Positions 26,519 through 35,311 of a stretch of DNA of 64,000 bases are shown in pieces. The translations under genes were made by a program, and so were the position numbers. Source of the DNA: Paenibacillus sp. PAMC 26794 (GTDB taxonomy: Bacteria > Bacillota > Bacilli > Paenibacillales > Paenibacillaceae); NCBI RefSeq assembly GCF_000316035.1, contig NZ_ANHX01000071.1, positions 1-64,000 of the forward strand. The letters run 5' to 3'. Every line of letters begins with the position of its first letter. The first letter of the stretch is position 1. A model generated the notes under the pieces. That model ran no database searches. It saw only the letters and a program-made list of their open reading frames with translations, and had not been told where the DNA came from.

Positions 26519-27784
26519 ATGAAAAAAATGATGATTTCCGGCGTAACGGCATTAGCTTTATTAACAGGGGGTATCGTAGGTTTTGGAGGCGTTGGGAGTT
26601 CTGTAGAAGCCGCACAAGGCACAACTAAATTCAAGGACGTTCCGGCTACACACTGGGCATCCGCAGCAATTAATTCAGCCGTGGAACAAGGTTATTTCAA
26701 GGGGTATGCCGACGGGACATTTAAACCAAGCTCGCCTGTCACCAAAGCTGAAATGGCAAGTATCTTGGGACGTCTATCCGACCAGCCTAATGCAACGACA
26801 CAAGAAAAAAACAATTTCACGGACATACCCGAGTGGGCAAAAAGTGGTGTCTCTACTGCTATTGCAAAAGGTTTTATCAACCCTTCTAATTACAAGGGCA
26901 AATTGGATGCACAAGGCGCTCTTCAACGAGGCGAAATGGCTACATGGCTGACGCAAGGACTAACCGTGGTTGATCCTGAGTACAAACAAGCACTCTCTGA
27001 TGTGACGAACACCGTTGTACCTGCAAAGGAATATTTCACAGGTACACTCGCAAACGCTCAAAAAAATGCAGTAGCCGTTGCCCTTGGGACGGGACTGATG
27101 AGTGTGGCAAACGATAAAACATTTGGCGTTGATCGTACTACAACACGAGCTGAAGTAGCTGTATTGATCGCCCGTTATGCAGCAGTTTCCAAGACAAAAC
27201 CTGCCAATTTTCAGGGGCTGAATGAGCTGCGAGCAGTGGGTTTGACGGGGACGAATTTGAATATTATTGCGCCTAAGTATCAGGTGATTTCAGAGAGCAA
27301 CTATCCTTACGACTACAGCAAGGTGACTGGGGACTTTTCCAAAATTCGTAATCAAGAAATAGTTACCAAAACTAATTACGCTGATCTCAAGGTGAGAAAT
27401 TGGATTGTTGTTAACCCTTATGTTACAGATGCCGATAGAAGCATTTACTACCCTGTCTTTGTAGATGAGAAAGACAGACTGGTAAGAGGAGCATATTATT
27501 CATTTGTTGAATTCGATCTTGAAATAAAGAACACTATGAATCAATTACAAGGTGGAAGTCTAATTAACTCTCCTACTATTAACCCTCTTAAATCACCTAA
27601 TAGCGAAGCGATTTTTAGTTACAGCGCACCTCGTATCAGTAATTTACTTGGTGCAAAAGGAGTATTTAATGTTAAGAATCCAATTTATTGGGCAGAAGGT
27701 TTGTTACATTTCGACAAAGAACTCAATCCAGAAGTTTTACTCACTCTAAAAAATGGGACGGTTTTCAGAGTAAGACCTAATTAA
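26519..27784 (+). CDS. S-layer homology (SLH) domain protein
   Basis: The protein of about 421 residues has a signal peptide (about 1-32, ending VEAA), then three SLH modules: FKDVPATHWASAAINSAVEQ (37-86), FTDIPEWAKSGVSTAI (about 98-147) and a third that ends TTRAEVAVLIARYA (about 155-215). SLH triads anchor proteins to pyruvylated cell-wall polymer. The C-terminal 200 residues match nothing I know; they are Asn/Lys/Tyr-rich with WIVVNPYVTDADRSIYYPVFVDE. ATG 26519 follows AGAGGAG by eight bases. The base composition turns AT-rich after about 27250, so the tail may have been swapped in. It forms an operon with the large secreted protein that starts 25 bases later. Confidence 0.85.
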   Translation: MKKMMISGVTALALLTGGIVGFGGVGSSVEAAQGTTKFKDVPATHWASAAINSAVEQGYFKGYADGTFKPSSPVTKAEMASILGRLSDQPNATTQEKNNFTDIPEWAKSGVSTAIAKGFINPSNYKGKLDAQGALQRGEMATWLTQGLTVVDPEYKQALSDVTNTVVPAKEYFTGTLANAQKNAVAVALGTGLMSVANDKTFGVDRTTTRAEVAVLIARYAAVSKTKPANFQGLNELRAVGLTGTNLNIIAPKYQVISESNYPYDYSKVTGDFSKIRNQEIVTKTNYADLKVRNWIVVNPYVTDADRSIYYPVFVDEKDRLVRGAYYSFVEFDLEIKNTMNQLQGGSLINSPTINPLKSPNSEAIFSYSAPRISNLLGAKGVFNVKNPIYWAEGLLHFDKELNPEVLLTLKNGTVFRVRPN

Positions 27785-27809
27785 TAATTAATGATAAGGG
27801 TGAAGTAAT

Positions 27810-30800
27810 GTGTATTTGCTTAAACTATTGAAAAAAACGCTTCTCGCCATTCTCGCATTAAGTTTAGTCTTCATTTCACCTCCTGCTGTTTTTGCAGGAG
27901 GTGGTCCTGGGGACAAGCCCATTTTGCAATCTTCCAGAATAGAGCCTTCTACTCCCTCAAAATCCCAGAAAAAAATAATCCCTCTTCAAGGTAAGGGAAC
28001 TACTAATATCGGGATTTATATTTTTCAACTAGATAATATGAAATGGAAAGTAGTTGGAGAATGTAACGGACAAGAGTTAGGTAATAATCCTGCTACCAAT
28101 AAGCCAAATTCTTCGATAATATGTGTAAATTTATCTTTAGAAGCCCCTAGCTATGAGCCTACAGAGTATTTAGATAAACAAGGTAATCCGCATCCAAGAA
28201 CCGAAATTACTTCTACTTCCATATCTCCTATCTATATGGATAACACAGCATACTATCGGCCTGGACTACCTATCCTGTTAAATGTAGAATCATTTACTGA
28301 GAAAAAGACAAAATTTTCTGTGCAAATTGGTGCAGCTATTGAGCCTACTGAATACAGACCCTATGAGTTACCCAAATATTCTGCAGATTATCTTTTTAAC
28401 ACAGATCTATACTGGGAAGGCCAAGCCGAAATCACTAAAGAGATCAACCTCACAGCTGGTGGGCAGCTTAGCTTGAACCAGTCCAAACAATTGAATGCAA
28501 CGGTCAAGACGAAAACTGGAGATGGAAACTTTGGAGCGGAGACCAATGTAAACACTGGCAGCGGTGGTACAACTACATGGGAATCATCCAATCCTAGTGT
28601 CGCTACCGTTAGTAACTCCGGATTAGTTCAAGCTGTCAGTAGGGGAACCACAACCATCACCGTACTGTGGAAGAAAGATGGATTTCAGTTAACTACCACT
28701 ACAAACATTGGTGTTGAAGAGAACCCAGGTACTGGCGAGGGCGACGGTAACGGAGGCGGTGGTGGAGGTTGCACGCCAACGATTGGACCACCTTCTGCTG
28801 GAACCATCATGAGCATGAATGATCTTGATCCAAATACCAATGGTGTTATTAAGTCAGATAACAGAGATAATGAAACATTCAATGTGTTAAAAGGAATCCC
28901 TACTTCCGAGTCACTCTACACAAATGCCTTTGCTGACAATTACCTGTTTAAACAAGCTTGGGCGAAAATGAGCGGTAAAGTTACATACAACTGTAATGTC
29001 ACAATCTCGTACGACAGAGAATGGACAGTACCTGGACCAGAAATATGTGATGATGATGGTTGTACACCAGGGCCACCTGTACCCGCGAACGACACGGTAC
29101 CCAAGCCATACAACTTCCAGATCACAAGAGACTACTCCTACTGGAAAATTAACAATCTGGAAGTATACAAGATCGCTAAAGCAACCATGAATAATTACGC
29201 TTTGCCCGGTGAGACCGTTACGATGAATCCAACAGGATACACACCACCAACACTGGAGTCTACAAATGATGAATCCGTAGAAAGCCATGTACGGCCAGGA
29301 CAAACCACATCAATCTCATATACTCCACCCAAATTAACAGGTGGTTTGAACCAACCTCCCAGTGTGCCTGATGATACATCACGGTTAAAAGGGATGGCTG
29401 AATCCAACACACCTCAAAGTAAAGTGAAGAATGATTTAGTTAAATTCAACAGCACAACCATTATGAATAATGTGGAAGCAACCAAAGATGGCCCAACACC
29501 ATCCAACATTCCTAATCCAACAACCATTGGACGAGACGTTCTGTACAAGCCGGGCAACATGATTAGCAACACACTTCGGAATAAAGCAAACACCACAAGC
29601 TCTGGTGAGATCTATTATGATTTGCTACCGGGTAACGTAAATGGCGGTGCCAATAAAACATTACCGATTAACGGCATCAACACGGTCACGGTACACACCC
29701 CTGTCGTCAACTACGCCTGGGTATCGGATGATCAGCCGCATAATCAGAAAACCGTACCGGACCCAACCAGCGCTGCACTCATTCTGGAACGTCCGTTCAT
29801 TGTGCGAATTCCCACATCGGGACAGCACTTGGACGTAGCGAGTTATCCCGGTTATGGAAATCGGGACTATGCCAAATATTTCCGAATCAAACAGGTGCAA
29901 TTCCCGTTCGATGTCTACAACGCAGATCGAAGCCAGTTTATCCCCGCCAAGACATGGGTTGATATTCCGGTCAATCAACTGGACACCACATTCTATCTCC
30001 CTGTATGGGTAGACGAAGGCAAATACCATATTGTATTCCGCAATATTGCAGAGAATGCACCTGCAAACTTTACCGAGCAACAGGATGCCAATACCAATCT
30101 GGCACATCATGTTGCAGCAGACACCGTGCCGGTAGATGTTATCGGAAGGTTATATGATTTTCACGTCACTGATATCTCCGATTACAACTGGGAAAGTGTA
30201 TTTCGCAAGCGGTTGGGTAGTCCCGAACCAACGGGCTATAGCTACTGGACCGGGATGAATAGCATTGATGGTGATCCGCGAGGTAACCTGGCTCCATTTG
30301 TATTGCCTATTCGACCAGGAAGCCATCCGGTGCAGGGATTCGCTAACGCGACTGTGAAGACAGGGTACCATTTCAAGTTCGATCTGAAGACCAAGGGCAA
30401 TATGTTTGGCAAACAGGATGGTATTCGAATTACACCCACTTTTGCTTTTGTGAGTAAAGACGGGTCCTCCCGGCAAGAAGTGGATCTGTACTACCATCGA
30501 GGCCAGGAACGCCTGATCCGTATCGGATCGGCACAGGATATGGAGAAACGCTTTGTTGTGCTGAACTCACGGCTTCGAAATGTACCCGGCACAGAGTTAG
30601 GCGATACAGCGCGTTATCAGTATACTTATGAACTGACAGCGGAAGAACGCAGCCAGCGTACGTTGGCAGAACATATGGTTCGCCTGGTCGATCAGACATC
30701 TCATCAAAAAACATGGGTAGGTCGTTATGACTGGATGATCCTGTCTGCTCCAATTCGGACACTCATCGGACCCAAAACGGGCATTCCTTCCGGGGTCAAC

Positions 30801-31178
30801 GTGGACCGGGCCAATGCAGCAATCCAGCGTTGGTACGGGGAGTACAGCTTGCCAGCCGATGTATATGCTGTACCAAAAGGGACGGATCTCGAACCCCTTG
30901 CCCGACAAAATCAGCTAGATGAGAAATCGAAGATTTTTCTAAAGAATGGTTATATCGTAGTCAACTTCAACATGGAAAGCCTGCGGAATGGAAATACAGA
31001 GGCGCCCCATCTGCAATACATTCATGCACCACTGATGAATCAATGGCAGATGGAAGGTTTCAACAAAACGCCAACAGACAGTCAAGGCAGAACCTGGCCG
31101 TTGAAGGATGGCGACATTGTCTTTCACCATGCTGATCAGTCCAGCCGGAATGACTTCCAATCCCAAGTACCGCACTAG
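27810..31178 (+). CDS. Large secreted protein with Big_2-like domain
   Basis: The 1122-residue product begins with a GTG codon and has a signal peptide cut about residue 29 (AVFA). Around residues 205-300 lies a bacterial Ig-like (Big_2) domain, recognised by TTTWESSNPSVATVSNSG. A Gly/Asp/Glu linker (GEGDGNGGGGGG) separates it from a long unknown remainder with no transmembrane anchor and no LPXTG motif. The function is unknown; adhesion or a cell-surface scaffold partner of the SLH protein is plausible. The first 600 codons are AT-rich, the last 500 (from about 29640) are GC-richer, which suggests a mosaic gene. AAGGGTGAAG is the likely ribosome site. Confidence 0.75.
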   Translation: MYLLKLLKKTLLAILALSLVFISPPAVFAGGGPGDKPILQSSRIEPSTPSKSQKKIIPLQGKGTTNIGIYIFQLDNMKWKVVGECNGQELGNNPATNKPNSSIICVNLSLEAPSYEPTEYLDKQGNPHPRTEITSTSISPIYMDNTAYYRPGLPILLNVESFTEKKTKFSVQIGAAIEPTEYRPYELPKYSADYLFNTDLYWEGQAEITKEINLTAGGQLSLNQSKQLNATVKTKTGDGNFGAETNVNTGSGGTTTWESSNPSVATVSNSGLVQAVSRGTTTITVLWKKDGFQLTTTTNIGVEENPGTGEGDGNGGGGGGCTPTIGPPSAGTIMSMNDLDPNTNGVIKSDNRDNETFNVLKGIPTSESLYTNAFADNYLFKQAWAKMSGKVTYNCNVTISYDREWTVPGPEICDDDGCTPGPPVPANDTVPKPYNFQITRDYSYWKINNLEVYKIAKATMNNYALPGETVTMNPTGYTPPTLESTNDESVESHVRPGQTTSISYTPPKLTGGLNQPPSVPDDTSRLKGMAESNTPQSKVKNDLVKFNSTTIMNNVEATKDGPTPSNIPNPTTIGRDVLYKPGNMISNTLRNKANTTSSGEIYYDLLPGNVNGGANKTLPINGINTVTVHTPVVNYAWVSDDQPHNQKTVPDPTSAALILERPFIVRIPTSGQHLDVASYPGYGNRDYAKYFRIKQVQFPFDVYNADRSQFIPAKTWVDIPVNQLDTTFYLPVWVDEGKYHIVFRNIAENAPANFTEQQDANTNLAHHVAADTVPVDVIGRLYDFHVTDISDYNWESVFRKRLGSPEPTGYSYWTGMNSIDGDPRGNLAPFVLPIRPGSHPVQGFANATVKTGYHFKFDLKTKGNMFGKQDGIRITPTFAFVSKDGSSRQEVDLYYHRGQERLIRIGSAQDMEKRFVVLNSRLRNVPGTELGDTARYQYTYELTAEERSQRTLAEHMVRLVDQTSHQKTWVGRYDWMILSAPIRTLIGPKTGIPSGVNVDRANAAIQRWYGEYSLPADVYAVPKGTDLEPLARQNQLDEKSKIFLKNGYIVVNFNMESLRNGNTEAPHLQYIHAPLMNQWQMEGFNKTPTDSQGRTWPLKDGDIVFHHADQSSRNDFQSQVPH

Positions 31179-31481
31179 TTTGAATCTCTCATGTCAGCAC
31201 GACTGGCTAAGCATATGTAGCCAACTACATGTGGACAGAAGAGTCTATATGCGGAGTACCTCTCCAAAAGAAGACTGAATATCTGTATACCGATAATCAC
31301 CCAATGAAGCAATTAATAAATATATGATGAAATAGCCATGAAGTGCCAGACTGAGTACTATACCGCCTGCGCAAAACTATGGTGTGCTTAATGACATAGG
31401 TGCACTGAACCACATACGATAAAGCATTCACAAGTGATTCCAGTGTCACATCCCAGCTACACACAATATGCCTGTTATACA
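31179..31481. other. Gene-free stretch between secreted protein and orphan B12 transcript
   Basis: About 300 bases without a credible gene on either strand. The only structure noted is a hairpin at 31212-31233 (CATATGTAG/CTACATGTG) with no T tract, which may still end the upstream transcript. Confidence 0.5.
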
Positions 31482-31531
31482 ACAAAAGGGTTATCCTGAA
31501 AGTCATCTATGGACTTCTGGGGTAACCCTTC
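31482..31531 (-). terminator. Terminator of the B12-riboswitch transcript
   Basis: On the minus strand AAGGGTTA pairs with TAACCCTT around an inner AAGTC/GACTT stem, followed by TTTTG. It closes the short transcript that begins at the B12 riboswitch. Confidence 0.85.
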
Positions 31532-31590
31532 TTGCATCATTCTCTTTTTATAACCTTACTTAGACTATAAAGAAAACCCGCACATCCGTA

Positions 31591-31761
31591 TTATCCTGAC
31601 AGACTTTCTCCAGGAGAGAGGTAGTTTAGCAAGAACGTCAGGAACGTGATACCGAACAATACGGCTACCAGTTGTACCAATCGTTTAACGATATATCTGC
31701 TTAAGTGCTCAAACGTCCTTCCCCACAACTTTAAGTATGTGTCATGATGTTCTTCGTCCAT
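31591..31761 (-). pseudogene. 56-codon stub of a NikB/DppB-type ABC permease
   Basis: An intact 56-codon frame ends RYIVKRLVQLVAVLFGITFL plus TFLLNYLSPG and then, after six more residues, a stop. That is the first transmembrane helix and the SPGD motif that open dipeptide/nickel ABC permeases (DppB/NikB), which are normally about 310 residues long. The first 21 residues (MDEEHHDTYLKLWGRTFEHLS) are not from that family. No other part of a permease, binding protein or ATPase is found nearby in any frame. No strong ribosome site precedes the ATG, which is right after the terminator T tract. It may be the remains of a B12-controlled metal or corrinoid uptake operon, or a functional one-helix small protein. 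Confidence 0.6.
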
Positions 31762-31763
31762 AA

Positions 31764-31804
31764 CAAAAAAAGCGGCCCTCTCCGTGTTACTGGATGAGGA
31801 CGCC
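31764..31804 (-). terminator. Terminator-like expression platform of B12 riboswitch
   Basis: On the minus strand GGCGTCCTC and GAGGGCCGC form an imperfect GC-rich stem followed by TTTTTTTG, directly ahead of the 56-codon frame. It is well placed to be the B12-controlled terminator. Confidence 0.6.
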
Positions 31805-31865
31805 TTAAATAAACAGATTTCCAGAAAAAATCATGCTCTCTAAACACCTTCCTATCTCCCGTAGG

Positions 31866-32050
31866 GTACTACTGTGTTTGTTAAACCTGGCAGGTCTCCT
31901 GGCTCCAGAATCATCGACACTTGCAGCTCCTTCACAGCTTACACCAGTGGATAATCGCTACCTGACTCCTCTGTTACAGTGGCGGGACCGCGCCGGTATT
32001 ACACCGGACTTCCCTATTAAGCTTTCACCCTGACGGGCAAAGCACCAAGT
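31866..32050 (-). ncRNA. Cobalamin (B12) riboswitch
   Basis: The minus strand carries the hallmark blocks of the adenosylcobalamin riboswitch in order: GCTTAATAGGGAAG, TCCGGTGTAATACCGG, GCGGTCCCGCCACTGTAA, and the B12 box AGCCAGGAGACCTGCC (31889-31904). The aptamer therefore looks complete. It usually lowers expression of corrinoid or cobalt/nickel uptake genes when B12 is high. Here it follows the AraC gene on the same strand but has its own promoter, and its downstream cargo is only the 56-codon permease stub. Confidence 0.92.
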
Positions 32051-32078
32051 TCCACATATTCAATTACACTTCTGTATC

Positions 32079-32107
32079 AGTGTAGCGGGACGACGAATAA
32101 TGATCAA
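32079..32107 (-). promoter_or_regulatory. Promoter of the B12 riboswitch transcript
   Basis: TTGATC (32102-32107), 17 bases and TACACT (32079-32084) on the minus strand, about 30 bases before the aptamer. Confidence 0.55.
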
Positions 32108-32141
32108 AACTTTTCTTTTAAATTTGAAACACTAGATATGT

Positions 32142-32969
32142 CTAATCTCGATTTCTCGAACCCTTTGGAGACACACCCGTCACTCGCTTGAACATCTTGG
32201 AAAAAAGTAATGGGTCTGTATAGCCGACAGAATGGGCCACTTCACTGACCGACAGCCCTGGATTCTGAAGAAGTTCGGCAGCCCGATTCATACGGTACTC
32301 CAGAAAAAAGGACTGTAGCGACATGCCATATCGCTCTTTGAACAATCCTGATAGATACGTGCGATCCAGCCCCACAGCTTGGGCAATATCCAGAATGGAA
32401 GTTCGCTGGCTGTACCTGTTCTCCATAAACTGCACCGCCTGCCGGATGTACGTCTCTTTGTTCGAAAGGAGCTGCCCTATCTCTTCCTCTACAGGAGAAG
32501 AAGAGATTAATTCTGCCATCAAGCGGTACAAGAGACTCTGATTCATTACATCGCCTCCCGGACGCGTAGAAGCCTGGACCAACTCCGTATACAACTGTTC
32601 CATCGTATTTGTATCATGGGCATCATAAACCGGCCGCTCCGGGCTCAATTGAGCACGTTGCATGAATGCTTTGGCTTGTATGCCTTTAAAACCAAACCAC
32701 GAATACGTCCAGGGCTCCTTCGGATCTGCCTCATAATGAATAAGTGTGTCCGGGAGAATGACAAAACCCTGTCCCTCGCTAAGCTTGTACTCCTGATCCC
32801 CCATGTACACGGTGCCCCGTCCTTCATGGATGTAGTGCACAATGTAAGAATCACGTACACCCGGTCCCCAATAATGCGCAGGGTCACATGCCTCCCACCC
32901 AAAAAACAACAACATCAGCTCCATCTGTGTCCAGCCTGCGGGAACCACATTCATCTCAATACGACTCAT
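32142..32969 (-). CDS. AraC family transcriptional regulator
   Basis: The 275-residue protein has an N-terminal cupin-like AraC ligand-binding domain (about 30-110, with YIVHYIHEGRGTVYMGDQEYKLSEGQGFVI cited in part) and a C-terminal AraC domain (about 175-270, SILDIAQAVGLDRTYLSGLF and SVSEVAHSVGYTDPLLFSKMFKRVTGVSP). It is divergent from the alpha-galactosidase gene, 202 bases apart, as for MsmR/RafR-type activators that control melibiose or raffinose use. It most likely activates that gene when alpha-galactosides are present. Confidence 0.9.
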   Translation of the reverse strand: MSRIEMNVVPAGWTQMELMLLFFGWEACDPAHYWGPGVRDSYIVHYIHEGRGTVYMGDQEYKLSEGQGFVILPDTLIHYEADPKEPWTYSWFGFKGIQAKAFMQRAQLSPERPVYDAHDTNTMEQLYTELVQASTRPGGDVMNQSLLYRLMAELISSSPVEEEIGQLLSNKETYIRQAVQFMENRYSQRTSILDIAQAVGLDRTYLSGLFKERYGMSLQSFFLEYRMNRAAELLQNPGLSVSEVAHSVGYTDPLLFSKMFKRVTGVSPKGSRNRD

Positions 32970-33054
32970 TTTCCGCCCTCCATCCTGACTTCGTTCCGCT
33001 TACCTCTTCATTTCGTCTATTTATATTATAACAGCTAAAGTGCTTCCATATTAG

Positions 33055-33070
33055 TTGAAAGCGGGAACAA
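33055..33070 (+). promoter_or_regulatory. cre-like CcpA site in the divergent region
   Basis: TTGAAAGCGGGAACAA matches 15 of 16 cre positions. It sits between the AraC regulator and alpha-galactosidase genes, so both could be under glucose repression. A direct repeat of ATAGTT at 33107 and 33132 is a candidate AraC-type half-site pair. Confidence 0.6.
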
Positions 33071-33171
33071 AAATGGGATTATGACATGTTTGAGAGGGGT
33101 TGAACCATAGTTATATGTGCCGAATCGGCCTATAGTTGGGGTACAACATTTTTCAGGGAGGCTGAACTTAA

Positions 33172-34473
33172 ATGAATAAAATTACATTTCTCGGTGCGGG
33201 AAGCACCGTCTTTGTCAAAAACGTATTGGGTGATGTCATGATGACCGAAGCACTGCAGGATTTTGAGCTGGCATTGTTTGATATCGATGCTGAACGTTTG
33301 AGCGATTCAGAGCGTTTGCTGACCAGTCTGGCCCGCTCACTCGGAAGTCGTTGCGTCGTGAACGTATATCATGACCGCAAAGAAGCGCTGCGCGGGGCCA
33401 AATATGTCATCAACGCTATCCAGGTCGGTGGATATGATCCATGTACCATTACAGACTTTGAGATTCCGAAGAAATACGGACTGCGTCAAACAATTGCAGA
33501 TACACTCGGTATCGGCGGAATTTTCCGTAATTTGCGGACGATTCCGGTCATGTTGGATTTCGCCCGGGATATGCAGGAAGTATGTCCGGATGCATGGTTC
33601 CTGAACTATACCAACCCGATGGCCGTGCTTACCAACGTCATGAACGTACATGGCGGGATCAAAACTGTAGGATTGTGTCATAGTGTGCAGGTGTGTGTGC
33701 CGCATATGTTTGATGCATTGGGGATCGATCAGACAGGTGTTGTGGCTAAGATTGCAGGGATCAACCACATGGCGTGGCTGCTCGAAGTTACCAAAGACGG
33801 GCAGGATCTGTACCCCGAGATTAAACGTCTGGCGAAGGAAAAACAGAAAGAACAGCATGACGACATGGTTCGTTTTGAGCTGATGCAGCGATTTGGCTAT
33901 TATGTAACGGAATCCTCCGAACACAATGCCGAGTACCACCCTTACTTCATCAAGCGGAATTACCCGGAGTTGATTGAACGCTTCAACATTCCGCTTGATG
34001 AGTATCCACGTCGCTGTGTGAACCAGATTGAAGGCTGGAAAGAAATGCGTACCAAGCTGTTTGCCAGCGAAAATATTGAACATACCCGCAGCCGTGAATA
34101 CGCATCACATATTATCGAAGCGATGGAGACGAATAACCCGTACAAGATTGGCGGCAACGTCATGAACAACGGACTGATTACGAACCTGCCGCGCGAGGCA
34201 TGTGTCGAGGTACCTTGTCTGGTCGATGGATCAGGAATCAGCCCTACGTACATTGGGGATCTGCCTCCACAACTCGCGGCATTGAACCGGACAAACATTA
34301 ACACGCAACTGCTGACAATTGAAGCGGCAATCACTGGCAAAAAAGAACATATCTATCACGCCGCCATGCTTGATCCACATACGGCTGCCGAGCTGTCTAT
34401 CGATGATATCGTAGCGATGTGTGATGAGTTGATTGAGGCTCACGGCGACTGGTTGCCAAAATACACGTCATAA
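33172..34473 (+). CDS. melA: Alpha-galactosidase, GH4 (MelA)
   Basis: The 433-residue enzyme belongs to glycoside hydrolase family 4, which uses NAD+ and Mn2+ in an oxidation-elimination mechanism. The Rossmann loop is ITFLGAGSTVFVKNVLGD, with the cofactor region NAIQVGGYDP, the metal-ligand cysteine in GLCHSVQVC and the His in GINHMAWLLEV. It closely resembles the MelA alpha-galactosidase of Bacillus subtilis, including the C-terminal LNRTNINTQLLTIEAA and AHGDWLP. It degrades imported melibiose-type sugars. CAGGGAGG precedes the ATG. No transporter is next to it, so uptake must be coded elsewhere. Confidence 0.93.
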   Translation: MNKITFLGAGSTVFVKNVLGDVMMTEALQDFELALFDIDAERLSDSERLLTSLARSLGSRCVVNVYHDRKEALRGAKYVINAIQVGGYDPCTITDFEIPKKYGLRQTIADTLGIGGIFRNLRTIPVMLDFARDMQEVCPDAWFLNYTNPMAVLTNVMNVHGGIKTVGLCHSVQVCVPHMFDALGIDQTGVVAKIAGINHMAWLLEVTKDGQDLYPEIKRLAKEKQKEQHDDMVRFELMQRFGYYVTESSEHNAEYHPYFIKRNYPELIERFNIPLDEYPRRCVNQIEGWKEMRTKLFASENIEHTRSREYASHIIEAMETNNPYKIGGNVMNNGLITNLPREACVEVPCLVDGSGISPTYIGDLPPQLAALNRTNINTQLLTIEAAITGKKEHIYHAAMLDPHTAAELSIDDIVAMCDELIEAHGDWLPKYTS

Positions 34474-34479
34474 TATACA

Positions 34480-34517
34480 GCACCGTTCCTTTGCAGCTAA
34501 AAGGGACGGTGTTTTGT
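34480..34517 (+). terminator. Terminator after melA
   Basis: GCACCGTTCC pairs with GGGACGGTG around TTTGCAGCTAAAA, followed by TTTTG. It sits between melA and the convergent kdp operon. Confidence 0.8.
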
Positions 34518-34587
34518 TCGGTCCATAGCGCTCACCCGCTGAAGCGTGCATCGCATCATTTATCAGAAACGCTCCGCTCCCTTGAAC

Positions 34588-35289
34588 CTATTCGGCGGGG
34601 AGCAAAAAGCGATAACCAATGCCAGGCTCCGTTTGAATATATCGGGGATTCGTCGGATCTTCATTTAATTTTTTACGCAGATGTCCCACATATACCCGAA
34701 GATAATGGCTGTCGGACTCATGATGATGCCCTCCCCATACTTGCTGCAAAAGCTGACGCTGGGTGATGATCTTCCCTGCATTGGAGGCAAGCACCTTCAG
34801 CATCTCATATTCCGTTGGGGTTAATTTGACCAAAGTCCCCTCCAGTTCGACCTGCCTTTGGGCCAGATCAACCGTCAGTGATCCGAAGCGCAGTATCGGC
34901 TCATCCGTCGTTTTGGCTACATGACGAAGCGCCACCCGAATACGGGCGACCAACTCACCCATTCCAAATGGTTTGGTCACATAATCATCTGCACCACCAT
35001 CCAACGCGGCAATTTTGTCTCCCTCCTGATCCTTCGCTGTCAGCACAATAATCGGCACTTGTGACCATTCGCGAATCCGGCGAAGGACCTCCATGCCAGA
35101 CATGCCTGGCAAACCAAGATCAAGGATGATCAGATCCGGATGTACAATACTGGCCTGAATAACGCCCTCTTCGCCATCCCCACACTCGTGGAGTTCGAAT
35201 TGGTGTGCCTGAAGGGTGACCTTGAGCAATTTGCGAATCTGCGGCTCATCATCGATGACCAGTATGCGAGCCCCTAGTGGTGCGTTCAT
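34588..35289 (-). CDS. kdpE: Kdp operon response regulator KdpE
   Basis: The 233-residue OmpR-type regulator has a receiver domain (ILVIDDEPQIRKLLK; phospho-Asp in LIILDLGLPGMSG; Lys in DDYVTKPFG) and a winged-helix output domain (LVKLTPTEYEMLKVLA and HYLRVYVGHLRKKL). It should bind the KdpE boxes upstream of the operon under potassium limitation. ATG 35289 is preferred: the frame is open further, but that part overlaps the kinase gene and lacks a receiver strand. AAGGAGAGG lies 12 bases before it. Confidence 0.92.
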   Translation of the reverse strand: MNAPLGARILVIDDEPQIRKLLKVTLQAHQFELHECGDGEEGVIQASIVHPDLIILDLGLPGMSGMEVLRRIREWSQVPIIVLTAKDQEGDKIAALDGGADDYVTKPFGMGELVARIRVALRHVAKTTDEPILRFGSLTVDLAQRQVELEGTLVKLTPTEYEMLKVLASNAGKIITQRQLLQQVWGGHHHESDSHYLRVYVGHLRKKLNEDPTNPRYIQTEPGIGYRFLLPAE

Positions 35290-35311
35290 GTTATTCTTCA
35301 ACCTCTCCTTG

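Noticed and set aside
26374..26628. 84-codon frame with AGAGGAGG upstream
   Set aside because: It runs into the signal-peptide region of the SLH gene in a different frame and has no recognisable domain.
31833..32033. 66-codon plus-strand frame
   Set aside because: It is the antisense of the cobalamin riboswitch aptamer.
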